From positions 3,162,001 through 3,226,000 of the forward strand of contig AP012044.1 of NCBI GenBank assembly GCA_000283575.1: a DNA stretch of 64,000 nucleotides, written 5' to 3'. Under the pieces are notes generated by a model. It was not told the DNA's origin, searched no databases, and was given only the letters and a program-made list of their open reading frames with translations. Source of the stretch: Oscillibacter valericigenes Sjm18-20 (GTDB lineage: Bacteria > Bacillota > Clostridia > Oscillospirales > Oscillospiraceae). Shown piece by piece: positions 32,563 through 42,198 of the stretch. Numbering within the stretch: position 1 is the stretch's first letter; the number at the start of each line of letters is the position of its first letter. The translations under genes and the position numbers were made by a program.

Positions 32563-33771
32563 TCAGAGGATTGTTGGCCCTTCTCTCCACTCCCGTCCGC
32601 CGCAGGGAATCCGATGCATACAAAGGCCATACAAATCGGTACAGCGGGCCTCGGCATCGAAGCACCGGCGGCAGGTAACACTAAGGTCCCGCACATGGGC
32701 GGGCTTTGTCAATACAGGCAGGGACGCGGTCTCTTTCATGGTCCGCAGGATCTCCCGTCCCCGTTCGCCCACCGCCAATACCCGGATATACGGCGGCATG
32801 GCTGGCCGATCCTGCGTCCGCAGTCCCAAAAACGCCCACAGCGCCAGCCGCCGCAGCCGGGCGTGGGAATAGCGCTTCGTCTTGGCTAACTCGTAGAACC
32901 CGTCCAGAGAGCGGGCATCCCGTCCGGCACGGGCCAAACGGTCCGGAAGCCCCTCCGACCGCGCGCTGTCGGGCAACTCTGCCCAATCCGCCGGCGTCAT
33001 AGTCCTGAGACGGGCCAGAAACGCCCGTTCCACGGCATCGGAAAACGGCGGCAGCACCAGTTCGGCACTTTGCAGAAGCTCCAGCTCGCCGGGAACAAGA
33101 TACGGCTCCGCCGCCGCCCACGCCCCGTGGGATAGCCACCTTCGCACCTGTGTGGCGGAGACAAACCGGCTTTGATCCGGCGCGGCGCTATCGTGATATC
33201 CCGCGCCCTCCCGCCGGACTGTCATGGGGCAAAACCTCGCGTCCAGACGGCGCAGGGCCCGCAGATATTCGATTCCAAGATTGTTGTTGGGGCTTTCCAG
33301 AAGCGCCCCGGCCTCCCGGCCCAAAAGTCCCGTAACCACCGCCTGACGGCAGGCGGCGAAGGACATACCTTCGTCCAGAAAGCGGCGGAGTCCGGCGGCG
33401 TAAGCCTCGGAATCCAGACACTCCGCCACGGCCTGCAAGGCCCCGATATCCCCGCACTCGCTGCCGAAGGACAAATACGTCACCGCGCCAGTGGCCTCCA
33501 GCAGACCGACGCCCCCCAGAGCAAACGTCTCCGCCGAAGATACGGCCCACATGGTTGGCAGTTCAACGACTAAATCCGCGCCGCTCAGCACCGCCAGCCG
33601 CGCCCGCAGCCACTTGTCGGCAACGGCGGGAGCCGCGCTCTGGACCCAGCAGCCGCTCATGCAGCAGACCACCGTGCTATCCGGCCCCAATAGACGCCGC
33701 GTTTCGGCAATTTGGTATGCGTGACCGGAATGAGCCGGATTGTATTCCACAATGATACCAGCGGTCTTCAC
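32563..33771 (-). CDS. tmcAL: tRNA(Met) cytidine acetate ligase
   Basis: The 402-residue protein begins VKTAGIIVEYNPAHSGHAYQ, the ATP-binding HxGH motif of the TmcAL (YlbM) family. It continues with VCCMSGCWVQSAAPAV, the ADLVVELP strand and SPNNNLGIEYLRAL. It activates acetate with ATP and acetylates the wobble cytidine of elongator tRNA-Met. The GTG at 33771 is chosen because GAGGTG lies 6 bases upstream and the family starts at this point; an in-frame ATG 36 bases further lacks a site. Acetate kinase diverges from it, though a functional link is only suggestive. Confidence 0.87.
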   Translation of the reverse strand: MKTAGIIVEYNPAHSGHAYQIAETRRLLGPDSTVVCCMSGCWVQSAAPAVADKWLRARLAVLSGADLVVELPTMWAVSSAETFALGGVGLLEATGAVTYLSFGSECGDIGALQAVAECLDSEAYAAGLRRFLDEGMSFAACRQAVVTGLLGREAGALLESPNNNLGIEYLRALRRLDARFCPMTVRREGAGYHDSAAPDQSRFVSATQVRRWLSHGAWAAAEPYLVPGELELLQSAELVLPPFSDAVERAFLARLRTMTPADWAELPDSARSEGLPDRLARAGRDARSLDGFYELAKTKRYSHARLRRLALWAFLGLRTQDRPAMPPYIRVLAVGERGREILRTMKETASLPVLTKPAHVRDLSVTCRRCFDAEARCTDLYGLCMHRIPCGGREWREGPTIL

Positions 33772-33824
33772 AGATTTCACCTCAATTTTATTACAAAAAA
33801 GTGACAATTCGGTTAAATTTGCAG

Positions 33825-33852
33825 TTGTAACCTAAAAATACTTTGTTATAAT
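33825..33852 (+). promoter_or_regulatory. Promoter of ackA
   Basis: TTGTAA (33825-33830), 16 bases, then TATAAT (33847-33852). The leader to the ATG at 33945 is about 85 bases and contains AGAGGAG just before the start. Confidence 0.75.
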
Positions 33853-33944
33853 AATAGGAGTGTGCCCTTTCGTGGAAAGAGCAAGCCTATTTTACATTAT
33901 TTTGGGGCTGTCCGCAAGGGCCGCTCACGGAAAGAGGAGTTACC

Positions 33945-35144
33945 ATGAATGTTCTCGTCATCAACGCCGGAAGTTCTTCCCTGAAATATCAGCTGATGGA
34001 CCCGGATACCGGCATCGTGCTGGCCAAGGGCCTTTGCGAACGCATCGGCATCGACGGCAAGTTCACCTACAAACCTCAGGTGGAGGGCAAAGAGGCCCTG
34101 AAGGCCGTGGATGTGTCCATGCCCACCCATTCCGAAGCCATTCAGACCGTGCTGAGCGCTCTGGTAGACCGGAAAAACGGCGTTATCGGCTCCATGAAGG
34201 AGATCGACGCGGTGGGCCACCGCGTGGTGCACGGCGGCGAGGCCTTCAATCAATCCGTTCGGATTACCGACGAGGTCATGAAGGCCATTGAGGACTGCAT
34301 TCCTCTGGCCCCCCTCCACAATCCCGCAAACATCACCGGTATCCGCGCCTGCGAAAAGGTCATGCCCGGCGTACCTATGGTGGCCGTATTCGACACCGCC
34401 TTCCATCAGACTATGCCCGCCAAGGCGTTCACCTACGCCCTGCCCTATGAGTATTACAAGAATGACAAAGTCCGGCGGTACGGGTTCCACGGCACCTCTC
34501 ATAAGTATGTCTCCGGTCGGGCCGCAGCTATGCTGAAAAAGCCCGCCGAAGAACTGAAGATTATCACCTGCCACCTGGGGAACGGCTCCTCCGTCACCGC
34601 CGTGGACGGCGGAAAGAGCGTAGACACCTCCATGGGCTTCACCCCTCTTGCGGGTCTTCCCATGGGCACCCGGTCCGGCGATCTGGACGCGGGTATTCTC
34701 CAGTTTCTGATGAACAAGTACAAGCTGAGCATCGACGAGATGTTGAACATTCTCAATAAGAAGTCCGGTGTCGAGGGCGTTTCCGGTGTTTCCTCCGATT
34801 TCCGCGATTTGGAAGAGGCCGCGGAGAAGGGCAACGAGCGGGCCGCGCTGGCCGTTGATATGTTCAACTACGGCGTGAAGAAGCTCATCGGCGCGTATGC
34901 CGCCGCCATGGGCGGAGTGGACGCCATCGTATTCACCGCAGGCGTAGGCGAAAACTCCGTCAGCCAGCGTCTGGAGATTGCCTCGGGTCTTGAATTCATG
35001 GGCGTGAAAATGGATGCCGCCGCCAACAACTGCCGCGGCAGGGAGACTGTGATCTCCGCCGCCGACTCCAAGGTGAAAGTGCTGCTGATCCCCACGGACG
35101 AGGAGCTGATGATCGCCCGCGACACCGCGGCGCTGTGCAAGTAA
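33945..35144 (+). CDS. ackA: Acetate kinase
   Basis: The 399-residue enzyme interconverts acetyl phosphate plus ADP and acetate plus ATP, the energy-yielding step of acetate fermentation. Motifs are [13 protein letters not shown] (N-terminal phosphate 1), [21 protein letters not shown] with the catalytic Asp, [26 protein letters not shown] and [19 protein letters not shown] precedes the ATG. No phosphotransacetylase gene is adjacent in the window. A terminator follows. Confidence 0.96.
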   Translation: MNVLVINAGSSSLKYQLMDPDTGIVLAKGLCERIGIDGKFTYKPQVEGKEALKAVDVSMPTHSEAIQTVLSALVDRKNGVIGSMKEIDAVGHRVVHGGEAFNQSVRITDEVMKAIEDCIPLAPLHNPANITGIRACEKVMPGVPMVAVFDTAFHQTMPAKAFTYALPYEYYKNDKVRRYGFHGTSHKYVSGRAAAMLKKPAEELKIITCHLGNGSSVTAVDGGKSVDTSMGFTPLAGLPMGTRSGDLDAGILQFLMNKYKLSIDEMLNILNKKSGVEGVSGVSSDFRDLEEAAEKGNERAALAVDMFNYGVKKLIGAYAAAMGGVDAIVFTAGVGENSVSQRLEIASGLEFMGVKMDAAANNCRGRETVISAADSKVKVLLIPTDEELMIARDTAALCK

Positions 35145-35263
35145 GGATTTCCATTTTATGTATTTGTAAACCGCACGAGACCTGAAAGGCGCTTACCTCC
35201 CCCCGGTGCCGAACACCGAAGGAAAATCTCCGGAATTGCAGTTAACATGAAATTAAATCCCTG

Positions 35264-35303
35264 CGGACCGGTCCATCATACGATGGGCCGGCCCCTTTTT
35301 TTA
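35264..35303 (+). terminator. Terminator after ackA
   Basis: GGACCGGTCCATC and GATGGGCCGGCC form a stem with G-U pairs, followed by CCTTTTTTT. Confidence 0.88.
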
Positions 35304-35405
35304 AATTTTGAAGAAAATTTTTAATGCCTCTTGCAAAAAATTTTAAATCAATTTATCCTGTTTTTTGAGGATATCCTTTAAAACATTGCAAAGGAAAAGG
35401 ACCGT

Positions 35406-36383
35406 ATGAATCAAGATAAACTTACAAAGCTGGAACAGATCATCCGCCGCGACCATGACAATATCGCGGGGATGGTCGTGCAGAAAAATGGTGAAACAGC
35501 CTATGAAACATATTTTAACGGATACACTGCCGGGAACGCCCTTCATGTGTTTTCGGTGACAAAGAGCGTAGTAAACGCGCTGATCGGCATTGCCATCGAC
35601 CGGGGTCTCCTTCAAGGCGTTGGGCAGAAGGTGCTGGATTTCTTCCCGGGCTACAAAATCGCAGCGGGTGAAAAAACGATCGGGAACGTCACCATCGGCC
35701 ATCTTCTCACTATGACGGCCCCATATAAATATGAGGCGGAGCCATACGAAAAGTTTTTTACAAGCCAAAATCCGATCCAGGACGCGCTTGATCTGCTGGG
35801 CGGGGACAAACCCATTGGAAAATTTAACTATTCCGCCATCGGAGGAACCCAGATACTGTCAGGCGTTCTCGTAAAAGCGACGGGCAGGCCAATGCTGGAA
35901 TTTGCAGAGGAAAATCTGTTTTCTCCGCTGGGCATTCACGTACCGCACAGTGTAATGCTGCGCAGCAAAGAGGAGCATCTTGCCGTGATGAACGACAAAA
36001 ACACCCGCGGCTGGGCCGTTGACCCGCAGGGGTTCAACACAGCGGGCTGGGGTCTTTTCCTGACGCCCGCTGAGATGGCAAGATATGGCCAGTTGTATCT
36101 CCAGCACGGCGTATGGAACGGCAGGCAGCTTGTCCCGGCCGAATGGATTGATGAAAGCACACGGGAACACAGCCGCTGGGGCGAACTGAAGTACGGATAC
36201 CTCTGGTGGGTCATCGACGAAACCGAACACAGCTATGCGGCCATGGGCGACGGCGGAAACGTGATCTATGTAAATTCCGCAAAGAATCTGGTCGTTGCCA
36301 TCGCCTCCTTGTTCGTACCGCACCCAGGGGACCGGATTGGGCTGATCAAAGAGGTTCTGGAACCGATGTTTGAAAACAAATGA
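35406..36383 (+). CDS. Beta-lactamase-family serine hydrolase
   Basis: This 325-residue protein has a class C/penicillin-binding-like fold. The nucleophile motif SxxK is SVTK (near 51-54). The second motif reads YSA (in FNYSAIGG), where family members usually have YxN. The third motif region is MGDGGN. No signal peptide is visible, so it is probably cytoplasmic and more likely an esterase or peptidase-like enzyme than an antibiotic beta-lactamase. GGAAAAGGA precedes the ATG. Codon use looks slightly more AT-rich than neighbours. Confidence 0.75.
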   Translation: MNQDKLTKLEQIIRRDHDNIAGMVVQKNGETAYETYFNGYTAGNALHVFSVTKSVVNALIGIAIDRGLLQGVGQKVLDFFPGYKIAAGEKTIGNVTIGHLLTMTAPYKYEAEPYEKFFTSQNPIQDALDLLGGDKPIGKFNYSAIGGTQILSGVLVKATGRPMLEFAEENLFSPLGIHVPHSVMLRSKEEHLAVMNDKNTRGWAVDPQGFNTAGWGLFLTPAEMARYGQLYLQHGVWNGRQLVPAEWIDESTREHSRWGELKYGYLWWVIDETEHSYAAMGDGGNVIYVNSAKNLVVAIASLFVPHPGDRIGLIKEVLEPMFENK

Positions 36384-36632
36384 TCGGGAGGCAACCGCAT
36401 ATGGATGTGGTCATGCCATATTTGTTGAACCCGGTGGCAACATCCAATTGCCCAATATAGGAAATGCCATCCGGCGCTGCCCTACGGTACTTCGGAGCGA
36501 GGCATACGGAAAAATTCGTAAGCCTCCATGCTACAAAGCCCTAGTCAGCTGTTTGATCTTTTGGGCTGATTATCTGTATTTCAAAGGATACTCATGCGGA
36601 AACCGCACATAATAAAGGCCAGAGGTGATTTT
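36384..36632. other. Non-coding stretch upstream of the CotF-like gene
   Basis: About 250 bases without a convincing gene. Short frames overlap both ends but have no ribosome binding site. It may hold a sporulation promoter for the coat gene, but I cannot assign the hexamers. Confidence 0.4.
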
Positions 36633-37085
36633 ATGCAGTTAACTCAAAAGGAAACCGGTCTTCTGAAGGATCTGAAGGGGCAGGAAAAACTCTGTGTGGA
36701 CAAGTATACGAACCACGCCTCCTGTGCAGTTGATCCACAGCTGAAAAGCCTGTTTTCTCAAATTGCTCAGACCGAGCAACAGCATCTTGATACCATTACT
36801 AAGATGGAGACGGGCTCCGTGCCGACGCCGGGCGGCGGATCTCAGAACCAGCCTACCTTTACAGCAGTTTATGGCGCAGCAGAAACGCAGGACAAGCAAG
36901 CCGACAGCTATCTTTGCACCGATGTTCTCGCCACGGAAAAGCATGCCTCTCATCTCTATGATACCTGTATTTTTGAATTTAAGGATGAGAACGCCCGCAA
37001 TGCGCTTAACCATATCCAGAAGGAAGAACAGGATCACGGAAAAATGATCTACGATTATATGGCGGCAAACGCCATGTACTCCTGA
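36633..37085 (+). CDS. CotF-family spore coat protein
   Basis: This 150-residue, mainly helical protein has ferritin-like repeats with SQIAQTEQQHLDTITKME and NALNHIQKEEQDHGKMIYDYM, typical of the CotF/coat family (DUF2383-like). Such proteins are found in Clostridia coats and as small bacterioferritin-like paralogues. The start at 36633 has AGAGGTGA 6 bases upstream; a longer frame from 36594 lacks one. A perfect terminator follows. Expression during sporulation is expected from the family, not shown here. Confidence 0.8.
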   Translation: MQLTQKETGLLKDLKGQEKLCVDKYTNHASCAVDPQLKSLFSQIAQTEQQHLDTITKMETGSVPTPGGGSQNQPTFTAVYGAAETQDKQADSYLCTDVLATEKHASHLYDTCIFEFKDENARNALNHIQKEEQDHGKMIYDYMAANAMYS

Positions 37086-37100
37086 TTATCACATTTTAAG

Positions 37101-37135
37101 ACAGGAAGAGCCGCCATAAAGGCGGCTCTTCCTGT
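37101..37135 (+). terminator. Terminator after the CotF-like gene
   Basis: A perfect 15-bp stem (ACAGGAAGAGCCGCC with its complement) around ATAAA, followed by TCATTTATT. Confidence 0.85.
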
Positions 37136-37154
37136 TCATTTATTGGCAGCCGGC

Positions 37155-37183
37155 TTGTAACGATGTTTTACTCGTGATATAAT
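37155..37183 (+). promoter_or_regulatory. Promoter of the coiled-coil gene
   Basis: TTGTAA (37155-37160), 17 bases, then TATAAT (37178-37183). The leader to the ATG at 37212 is short. Confidence 0.8.
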
Positions 37184-37211
37184 TAAAAAAATCATAAAAA
37201 GAGAGGCTGCT

Positions 37212-38147
37212 ATGAACACTCATGATTCCGAACTGGATACCCTGCGGAAGAAACTGGTCCGCAAGAAAAAGATCGAAGCTATGCTGCCCAGCCTCCGGAC
37301 GCAGCTGAAAGAGCTTCGAGCGGACGAGGAGCGCCTTGCCCAGATCCGCGCCCGGGAGCAATCCGACGTGGACCGGCTGGAAGAAAACAGTCTTGCCGCT
37401 TTCTTCTATTCCGTGGTCAACCGGAAGGAGGAAAAGTTGGATCAGGAAAAGGCTGAAGCCTATGCCGCGGCCGTCAAGCACGACGCTGCCGTCCGCCAGG
37501 CGGATGCCGCCGAGCAGGACCTCCGGGAACTGGAAGCGGAGCTTGCCGGTCTTTCGGGGATTGAAGCGCAGTATCAAACGGCATTTGCCGCCAGAGCCGC
37601 GGCAATCAAGGCGGAAAACCCGGCGTCCGGCACGGAACTCTGCCGCATTGAGGACCGTCTGGGTTTCCTGGCGGCCCAGCTCCGGGAAATCGACGAGGCT
37701 CTCTACGCCGGCGAGGCCGCACTCTCCCTGATCATTTCCATTGAAGGAGAGCTTGACAGCGCCGCGGGCTGGGGCACCTGGGACCTTCTTGGCGGCGGTC
37801 TCATCTCCGGTCTTGCCAAGCACTCCCACCTGGACGAGGCGCAAGCGCAGATCAACGCCCTGCAAAACCAACTCCGGCGCTATCATACGGAGCTGACCGA
37901 TGTCACGGTCCAGGCGGATGTCCAGGCGCAGATCGACGGCTTTCTCCGGTTTTCAGATTATTTTTTCGACGGGCTGTTCGCCGACTGGGCCGTGCTGGAC
38001 AGCATCCACAGCTCACAAAACCAGATCGCTTCCACCCACGCACAGGTGGATGAGGTACAGCGCAAGCTGGACTCCATGAAGACGGCCGTGCAGGCGGAGC
38101 AGGAGCGGCTGAAAACGCAGCTGGAGGAATTGGTGCTCAAGGCATGA
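37212..38147 (+). CDS. Coiled-coil protein of unknown function
   Basis: The 311-residue protein is rich in Ala, Glu, Gln and Leu. Heptad-like helices run from about 5-60, 70-125 and 215-311. A short glycine-rich segment in the middle (WGTWDLLGGGLISGLAKHSHLD, near 185-205) resembles membrane-associating or dynamin-like hinge segments, but I cannot assign a family. No signal peptide is present. It is monocistronic: promoter at 37155 and a strong terminator after the stop. A site GAGAGG precedes the ATG. Confidence 0.65.
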   Translation: MNTHDSELDTLRKKLVRKKKIEAMLPSLRTQLKELRADEERLAQIRAREQSDVDRLEENSLAAFFYSVVNRKEEKLDQEKAEAYAAAVKHDAAVRQADAAEQDLRELEAELAGLSGIEAQYQTAFAARAAAIKAENPASGTELCRIEDRLGFLAAQLREIDEALYAGEAALSLIISIEGELDSAAGWGTWDLLGGGLISGLAKHSHLDEAQAQINALQNQLRRYHTELTDVTVQADVQAQIDGFLRFSDYFFDGLFADWAVLDSIHSSQNQIASTHAQVDEVQRKLDSMKTAVQAEQERLKTQLEELVLKA

Positions 38148-38254
38148 AAACTGTGATACACAAAAATGGGACTATGCCCTTCCGTGTCCGAAAGAGCAGT
38201 GCACATGGCAGCGGGATGCGCACCTGAATATGCCGCGAACAATCTTGCGTGCAT

Positions 38255-38302
38255 AAAATAGGATTCGAGGGATACCTTTCGGTACCCCTCGAATCCTATT
38301 TT
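38255..38302. terminator. Bidirectional terminator
   Basis: Arms beginning AAAATAGGATTCGAGGG (38255) and ending in CCTCGAATCCTATTTT form a long stem between convergent genes. A-runs and T-runs flank both sides. Confidence 0.88.
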
Positions 38303-38322
38303 AGTCCTTGTAAAACACCTTT

Positions 38323-39363
38323 TCAGCGCAGGGCAGCAGTGAGCGTATTGTCTACATTCTCCCAGGGAAAGGTCAGGGTAAGACCGGTGACCTGCTCCGC
38401 ATCCAGAACTTTTCCAAAACGGCTGGTATATGTGTAGGAGGTATCCGTATAGCTCTCGTTTCCTCCAGCACCGCCGATTTCGTCAATCGTCGTTCCGTCC
38501 CGCATTGTCAGAGCCACCGTACATAGACAGCCGCACTCGTCCAAGTCGGAATCGTCAATGAGCGTTTTCAAGCCGTCTCCGCCAAGGGTCAGCATCATGG
38601 AAAGTGGCGAGAGCTCCACAGTTTTCACCGTCACGGCATGTCCGTTGACCGTATAGGCCTTATTTAAATCAAACGTTTGCATCTGATCGGTGTAGGACAG
38701 CGTCCATGACAGCTTCCACTCGCCCTCTACAATGGTATACATATCCAGCTTGCCGCTGTCCCCCTGTAGATTCCTGAAATCCAGCGTAATCGTTTTGCCG
38801 TTCCAGTCCTCCTGTTCCGTATTGCTCAGCCGCAGCTCAAAGTAGCGCTCATTATCTGCACCGTTGGGCGAGGCGGTCTTGTCGAAATTGCTCATGAAGC
38901 CACCGCTCCAGCTGATATGATCCCCGACTCCCTCAATGTCAACGCTCATTTCTTCAAACAAATTGGTATCCGTCAGCGTGACGTCCTCCGGCGCCTGAAC
39001 GTCAAGAAGCAGATAGACGCCGTTCCTGTCACCCAGCGTCTGGAGTGCGGTCACGGTCAGGCCGTTTTCCGTCACAGTCTGATCTACGGAACCTACGGCG
39101 CCGGCGGAAGCCAGCTGGCTTTGCTGCTGCTCGTCTGCGTCAAAGCACTCGGCCAGCTTTCCATTCCATTGGATTACATAGGCGGCTGCGGCCGTTACAC
39201 ACAGCGCGGCGATTGCCGCCGCCAGCACAATGGGAAATCTCTTTTTCATTGTCTTTCTCCTTCCGGTCCTCCCCAGGCCCCGTTCATGCAATGTATGCTG
39301 CACGACTTCATGAAAACTCTGCGGCACCTCCGGAAAAACATTGTCCCAATCGTTATAATTCAT
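38323..39363 (-). CDS. DUF4179-type anti-sigma-like membrane protein
   Basis: The 346-residue protein has a cytoplasmic N terminus (about 1-40; MNYNDWDNVFPEVPQSFHEV) with a basic patch, a transmembrane helix (about 45-62, IVLAAAIAALCVTAAAAYV) and a large external DUF4179/DUF5643-like beta domain. This architecture is that of anti-sigma factors encoded after ECF sigma factors. The start at 39363 overlaps the sigma gene by 11 bases with AAGGAGG upstream. It probably holds the sigma factor inactive until an envelope signal (inference). Confidence 0.72.
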   Translation of the reverse strand: MNYNDWDNVFPEVPQSFHEVVQHTLHERGLGRTGRRKTMKKRFPIVLAAAIAALCVTAAAAYVIQWNGKLAECFDADEQQQSQLASAGAVGSVDQTVTENGLTVTALQTLGDRNGVYLLLDVQAPEDVTLTDTNLFEEMSVDIEGVGDHISWSGGFMSNFDKTASPNGADNERYFELRLSNTEQEDWNGKTITLDFRNLQGDSGKLDMYTIVEGEWKLSWTLSYTDQMQTFDLNKAYTVNGHAVTVKTVELSPLSMMLTLGGDGLKTLIDDSDLDECGCLCTVALTMRDGTTIDEIGGAGGNESYTDTSYTYTSRFGKVLDAEQVTGLTLTFPWENVDNTLTAALR

Positions 39364-39841
39364 GCACCAGAACCTCCTTTTCCTCAAGCGCCAACCTTAA
39401 CTCGGCCCGGGCGCGGGACAGCCGGCTTTTTACCGTCCCCTCCGGTATTTTCAGCATTCCTGCGATTTCAGATACTTGAAACCCCTCCACATAATGCAGA
39501 ACAATCACCAGGCGAAGTTCTTCCCGCAGCGTCATAATAGCAGCGAATAGTCCCGGATCTCCGCTCTGCTCCGAGGGCAGCTCCGTCTGTAAAGTCTCCT
39601 CCAGAGGAACGACTTTTCTGTTTGCGCGGTAGATGCGGTAGCACTCATGAATCAGAATTCTGCAAAGCCACGTTTTAAAATAACGCTCGTCCCGCAGGCT
39701 GAGGAGCTTGCCATACGCCGTCACAATCGCCTCCTGTACGGCATCCGCGCAATCGCAGTCATTTTTTAGTATGGATTTGGAAATATGGTAAAGCGTGGGC
39801 TCCGCCGCCGTCACCCGGGCTGCAAAATCATCTCTGTCCAA
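39353..39841 (-). CDS. ECF-type RNA polymerase sigma factor
   Basis: The 162-residue protein has region 2 (about 10-75; NDCDCADAVQEAIVTAYGKL, then YFKTWLCRILIHECYRIYR) and region 4 (about 105-155; VLHYVEGFQVSEIAGMLKIPEGTVKSRLSRAR). These are characteristic of group IV sigma factors. The start is a TTG at 39841; a weak AAAGGA lies upstream and no in-frame ATG fits. It overlaps the anti-sigma-like gene downstream. Confidence 0.87.
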   Translation of the reverse strand: MDRDDFAARVTAAEPTLYHISKSILKNDCDCADAVQEAIVTAYGKLLSLRDERYFKTWLCRILIHECYRIYRANRKVVPLEETLQTELPSEQSGDPGLFAAIMTLREELRLVIVLHYVEGFQVSEIAGMLKIPEGTVKSRLSRARAELRLALEEKEVLVHEL

Positions 39842-40076
39842 TGCGGCATTTCCTTTCTGCGTACATTAAAGCATCTCTTTTCCGTTCGGCCGATTCAAGT
39901 TTGAGCTCTATCTATTTGAGTAAACAGAATAGCGTCAGGTTCACACGGCGAGAAAAATTTTCAAAGCCCATTGTGGAACCATAAATTCAGCATGGCGCAT
40001 ATGGCATAGAGGGCTCATACCCTGCCCGCTTTGCAGCCTCGGATGCCGGGCAACCCGGCCTGGGACATTTTTCCAC

Positions 40077-41597
40077 TCAGCTTAATATCCGACCGTCTAT
40101 CAGGTCGGCCACCTCGATAGCAACCGCGGCACCGTCCTTCATGAAAAAGAGAATGTGCCTGCATCCCGCCTCACCGCCGGGTTCATAGACCCACGCACCG
40201 TCGTATGCCGCGCCAAGCGACCCGTAGGTCGGGTTTACATGGTCTGCATCCAGATAAATCAGCTCATCGGGGTAGTGTTCCTTCAAATCGGCTTCCGAGT
40301 AACCGCAATAGACGCCCCGGTGGGTCCAAAGGGCGGTGGGCTGTGCGGCGGTGGTGGTCATGGAGTAGAGTATCTGCTGCCCGTCGTCCGTCTCTATATA
40401 GCGCAGCGTCAGATAATCCCCGCAGGTTACCTCATAAATCTGTCCGTAGCCCTCTCCGCCCTCCTGCGCCACGGGCGTCCCGGCCAGTTCAAAGCCCCAG
40501 GGAAAGGTTCCCTCCTGTGGGCCCAACTGAAGTTTATCATTGCCCGGATCCTCGCTCAGCGGGCCCAGCGTAAACTCCTGCTCAGGCGTCACCGTATCTT
40601 CCTCCGCATTTGCCGAGCCCTCCTGATAGGCGGCGGATATCAGTTCCCACACGGACGCTTCCGCGTCGGACTGCGGCGCGGCGTGGTTTTTCAGGAGCTT
40701 CTCAAATTCCGTCCGGTCACCGTACGCCGAAAACCCGACCGCGTCGTAGCCGATTCCGGAAATCAGGCTGTCCTTGCGCTCCCAAGGACTCTCCTCCACA
40801 AGAACCAGAGACCTCATCACTCGCTCCGGGTTTTTCACGAAGCGATAAGCCAACGCATCCGACATCTCGGAAAACGCTCCGTCGGTATTCAGAAAGTAGC
40901 AGCAGAGCTCAAAGTCGCCGTATTTATCAAAATCCGTATGGTCAAAGGTATCGAAATCATAGGTGAACGTATACATCGTATCGGCATTGTCATCCAGATT
41001 GTCCGAGGGACAGAAAGTGGCAAACCGCCAGCCCGTGTCCGTCTTTTCATAGTCCAGTACGGTCTTGGAATATCCGATGGTGACCTGCGGAGCATCGGGG
41101 ACGGAATTGTCGGTGAAATTCCCATAAAAGGTAATTGTCACGTCCCAGTGAGTATCATTCCTCTGCTCAGCTTTCACGTACTTACCTTGAAAGTAGATGT
41201 TCTCTCCCCGGTCGGCGCTTCTGGCGTAGAGCACGCCGTTAAAGTCCCGGTAGTGATCCGGGGTCGATGATAACAGGCTCTCCGTCAGCTCCGGGACAAA
41301 AAGGGTATTTAAGTATGCCTTCAGTTCCGCCAGAGAGGTAATCCCAGGTAGGTTCACCCGGTTGTAGACAGCCTCCCCCACCTTCTTGCTATCCCCGGTG
41401 TCCAGGGGCATGGTCGTCAAACTGAACCAGTCGTACGCTTCCGCGGCTGTCTCGTAAGCCCCAGCGATTTCCTCCTGCGTCGGCGCCTGTTCCGTGGGCA
41501 CACTTTGCGCCGGCAGCGGCCCCTTTCCGGACTCTTTACAGCCGGCGAGTCCCAGAAGCAAAAGGGCTGCCAGCAGAATGGATGTCATCCGTCTCAT
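40077..41597 (-). CDS. Large lipoprotein of unknown function
   Basis: The 506-residue protein has a lipobox LLGLAGC (Cys20) and a Pro/Gln-rich linker to about 45. A long extracellular part follows, with many aromatic and acidic residues and no recognised domain. Two segments (around 90-200 and 350-480) look like similar beta-rich modules by eye. GGGAGG precedes the ATG. An inverted repeat occupies the leader just upstream (41611-41649). Confidence 0.6.
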   Translation of the reverse strand: MRRMTSILLAALLLLGLAGCKESGKGPLPAQSVPTEQAPTQEEIAGAYETAAEAYDWFSLTTMPLDTGDSKKVGEAVYNRVNLPGITSLAELKAYLNTLFVPELTESLLSSTPDHYRDFNGVLYARSADRGENIYFQGKYVKAEQRNDTHWDVTITFYGNFTDNSVPDAPQVTIGYSKTVLDYEKTDTGWRFATFCPSDNLDDNADTMYTFTYDFDTFDHTDFDKYGDFELCCYFLNTDGAFSEMSDALAYRFVKNPERVMRSLVLVEESPWERKDSLISGIGYDAVGFSAYGDRTEFEKLLKNHAAPQSDAEASVWELISAAYQEGSANAEEDTVTPEQEFTLGPLSEDPGNDKLQLGPQEGTFPWGFELAGTPVAQEGGEGYGQIYEVTCGDYLTLRYIETDDGQQILYSMTTTAAQPTALWTHRGVYCGYSEADLKEHYPDELIYLDADHVNPTYGSLGAAYDGAWVYEPGGEAGCRHILFFMKDGAAVAIEVADLIDGRILS

Positions 41598-41610
41598 AGG
41601 TTCCTCCCTT

Positions 41611-41649
41611 ATGTGGTAACTTTTGATTTATAGGATCAAATTACCACAT
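41611..41649. promoter_or_regulatory. Operator-like inverted repeat upstream of the large lipoprotein gene
   Basis: ATGTGGTAA-C-TTTTGAT and ATCAAA-TTACCACAT form an interrupted dyad spanning 39 bases. It is located 3-10 bases upstream of the ribosome binding site on the minus strand. No T-run follows, so a protein-binding operator or mRNA structure is more likely than a terminator. Confidence 0.5.
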
Positions 41650-41746
41650 TCTTTTCGCAAAGTAGAAACAAATTAGTTACAAATGAAAGGAAAAGCACGC
41701 GGTTCTAAAATGAAACAATATTTTACCGTTTGTAATCAAAATAAGG

Positions 41747-41789
41747 TTGACTTCGCAGACCTCTCTGCTATAATAAGGTCTACATTGTA
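41747..41789 (+). promoter_or_regulatory. Promoter and BlaI-type operator for the blaI/M56 operon
   Basis: TTGACT (41747-41752), 16 bases, then TATAAT (41769-41774). TACATTGTA at 41781-41789 resembles the TACA/TGTA half-sites of BlaI/MecI operators and covers the start site, consistent with autorepression. Confidence 0.7.
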
Positions 41790-41811
41790 AACTTAACAGG
41801 AGGCGATGGCT

Positions 41812-42198
41812 GTGCCAAGTGACAACGTGAATCTGACGGCCGCGGAGTGGAACGTGATGGAGTGCATCTGGGAGGAGGCGCCGCAGACGGCGATGCAGTT
41901 GGTGGCGCGGCTGCATGACCGGGTGGGGTGGGCAAAAAGCACCACCATGACCATGCTGTCCAGGATGGAGAAAAAGGGCCTTCTGACCTGCACCGGGTCA
42001 GAGAAGCCGAAACACTATGCAACGGGGATTCGCCGGGAGGACGCCGTCCGGCAGGAGACAAAGAGTTTTGTGAAGCGGGTATACCGTGGCAGCGTCGGCA
42101 TGATGATGAGCTCTCTTGTGGAACAGCAGGAGCTGACCAGGGGGGAGATCAATCAGCTGTATGCCATTTTGAAAAAGGCCGAGGAGGCGGAGAAATGA
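41812..42198 (+). CDS. BlaI/MecI-family repressor
   Basis: In this 128-residue repressor the winged helix is VNLTAAEWNVMECIWEEAPQTAMQLVARL, then KSTTMTMLSRMEKKGLLTC, and the C-terminal dimerisation helix includes RGSVGMMMSSLVEQQELTRGE. The GTG at 41812 is chosen because AGGAGG is 8 bases upstream; the in-frame ATG at 41806 is only 2 bases from it. The stop overlaps the M56 gene (ATGA). It probably represses its own operon until the M56 protease inactivates it. Confidence 0.85.
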   Translation: MPSDNVNLTAAEWNVMECIWEEAPQTAMQLVARLHDRVGWAKSTTMTMLSRMEKKGLLTCTGSEKPKHYATGIRREDAVRQETKSFVKRVYRGSVGMMMSSLVEQQELTRGEINQLYAILKKAEEAEK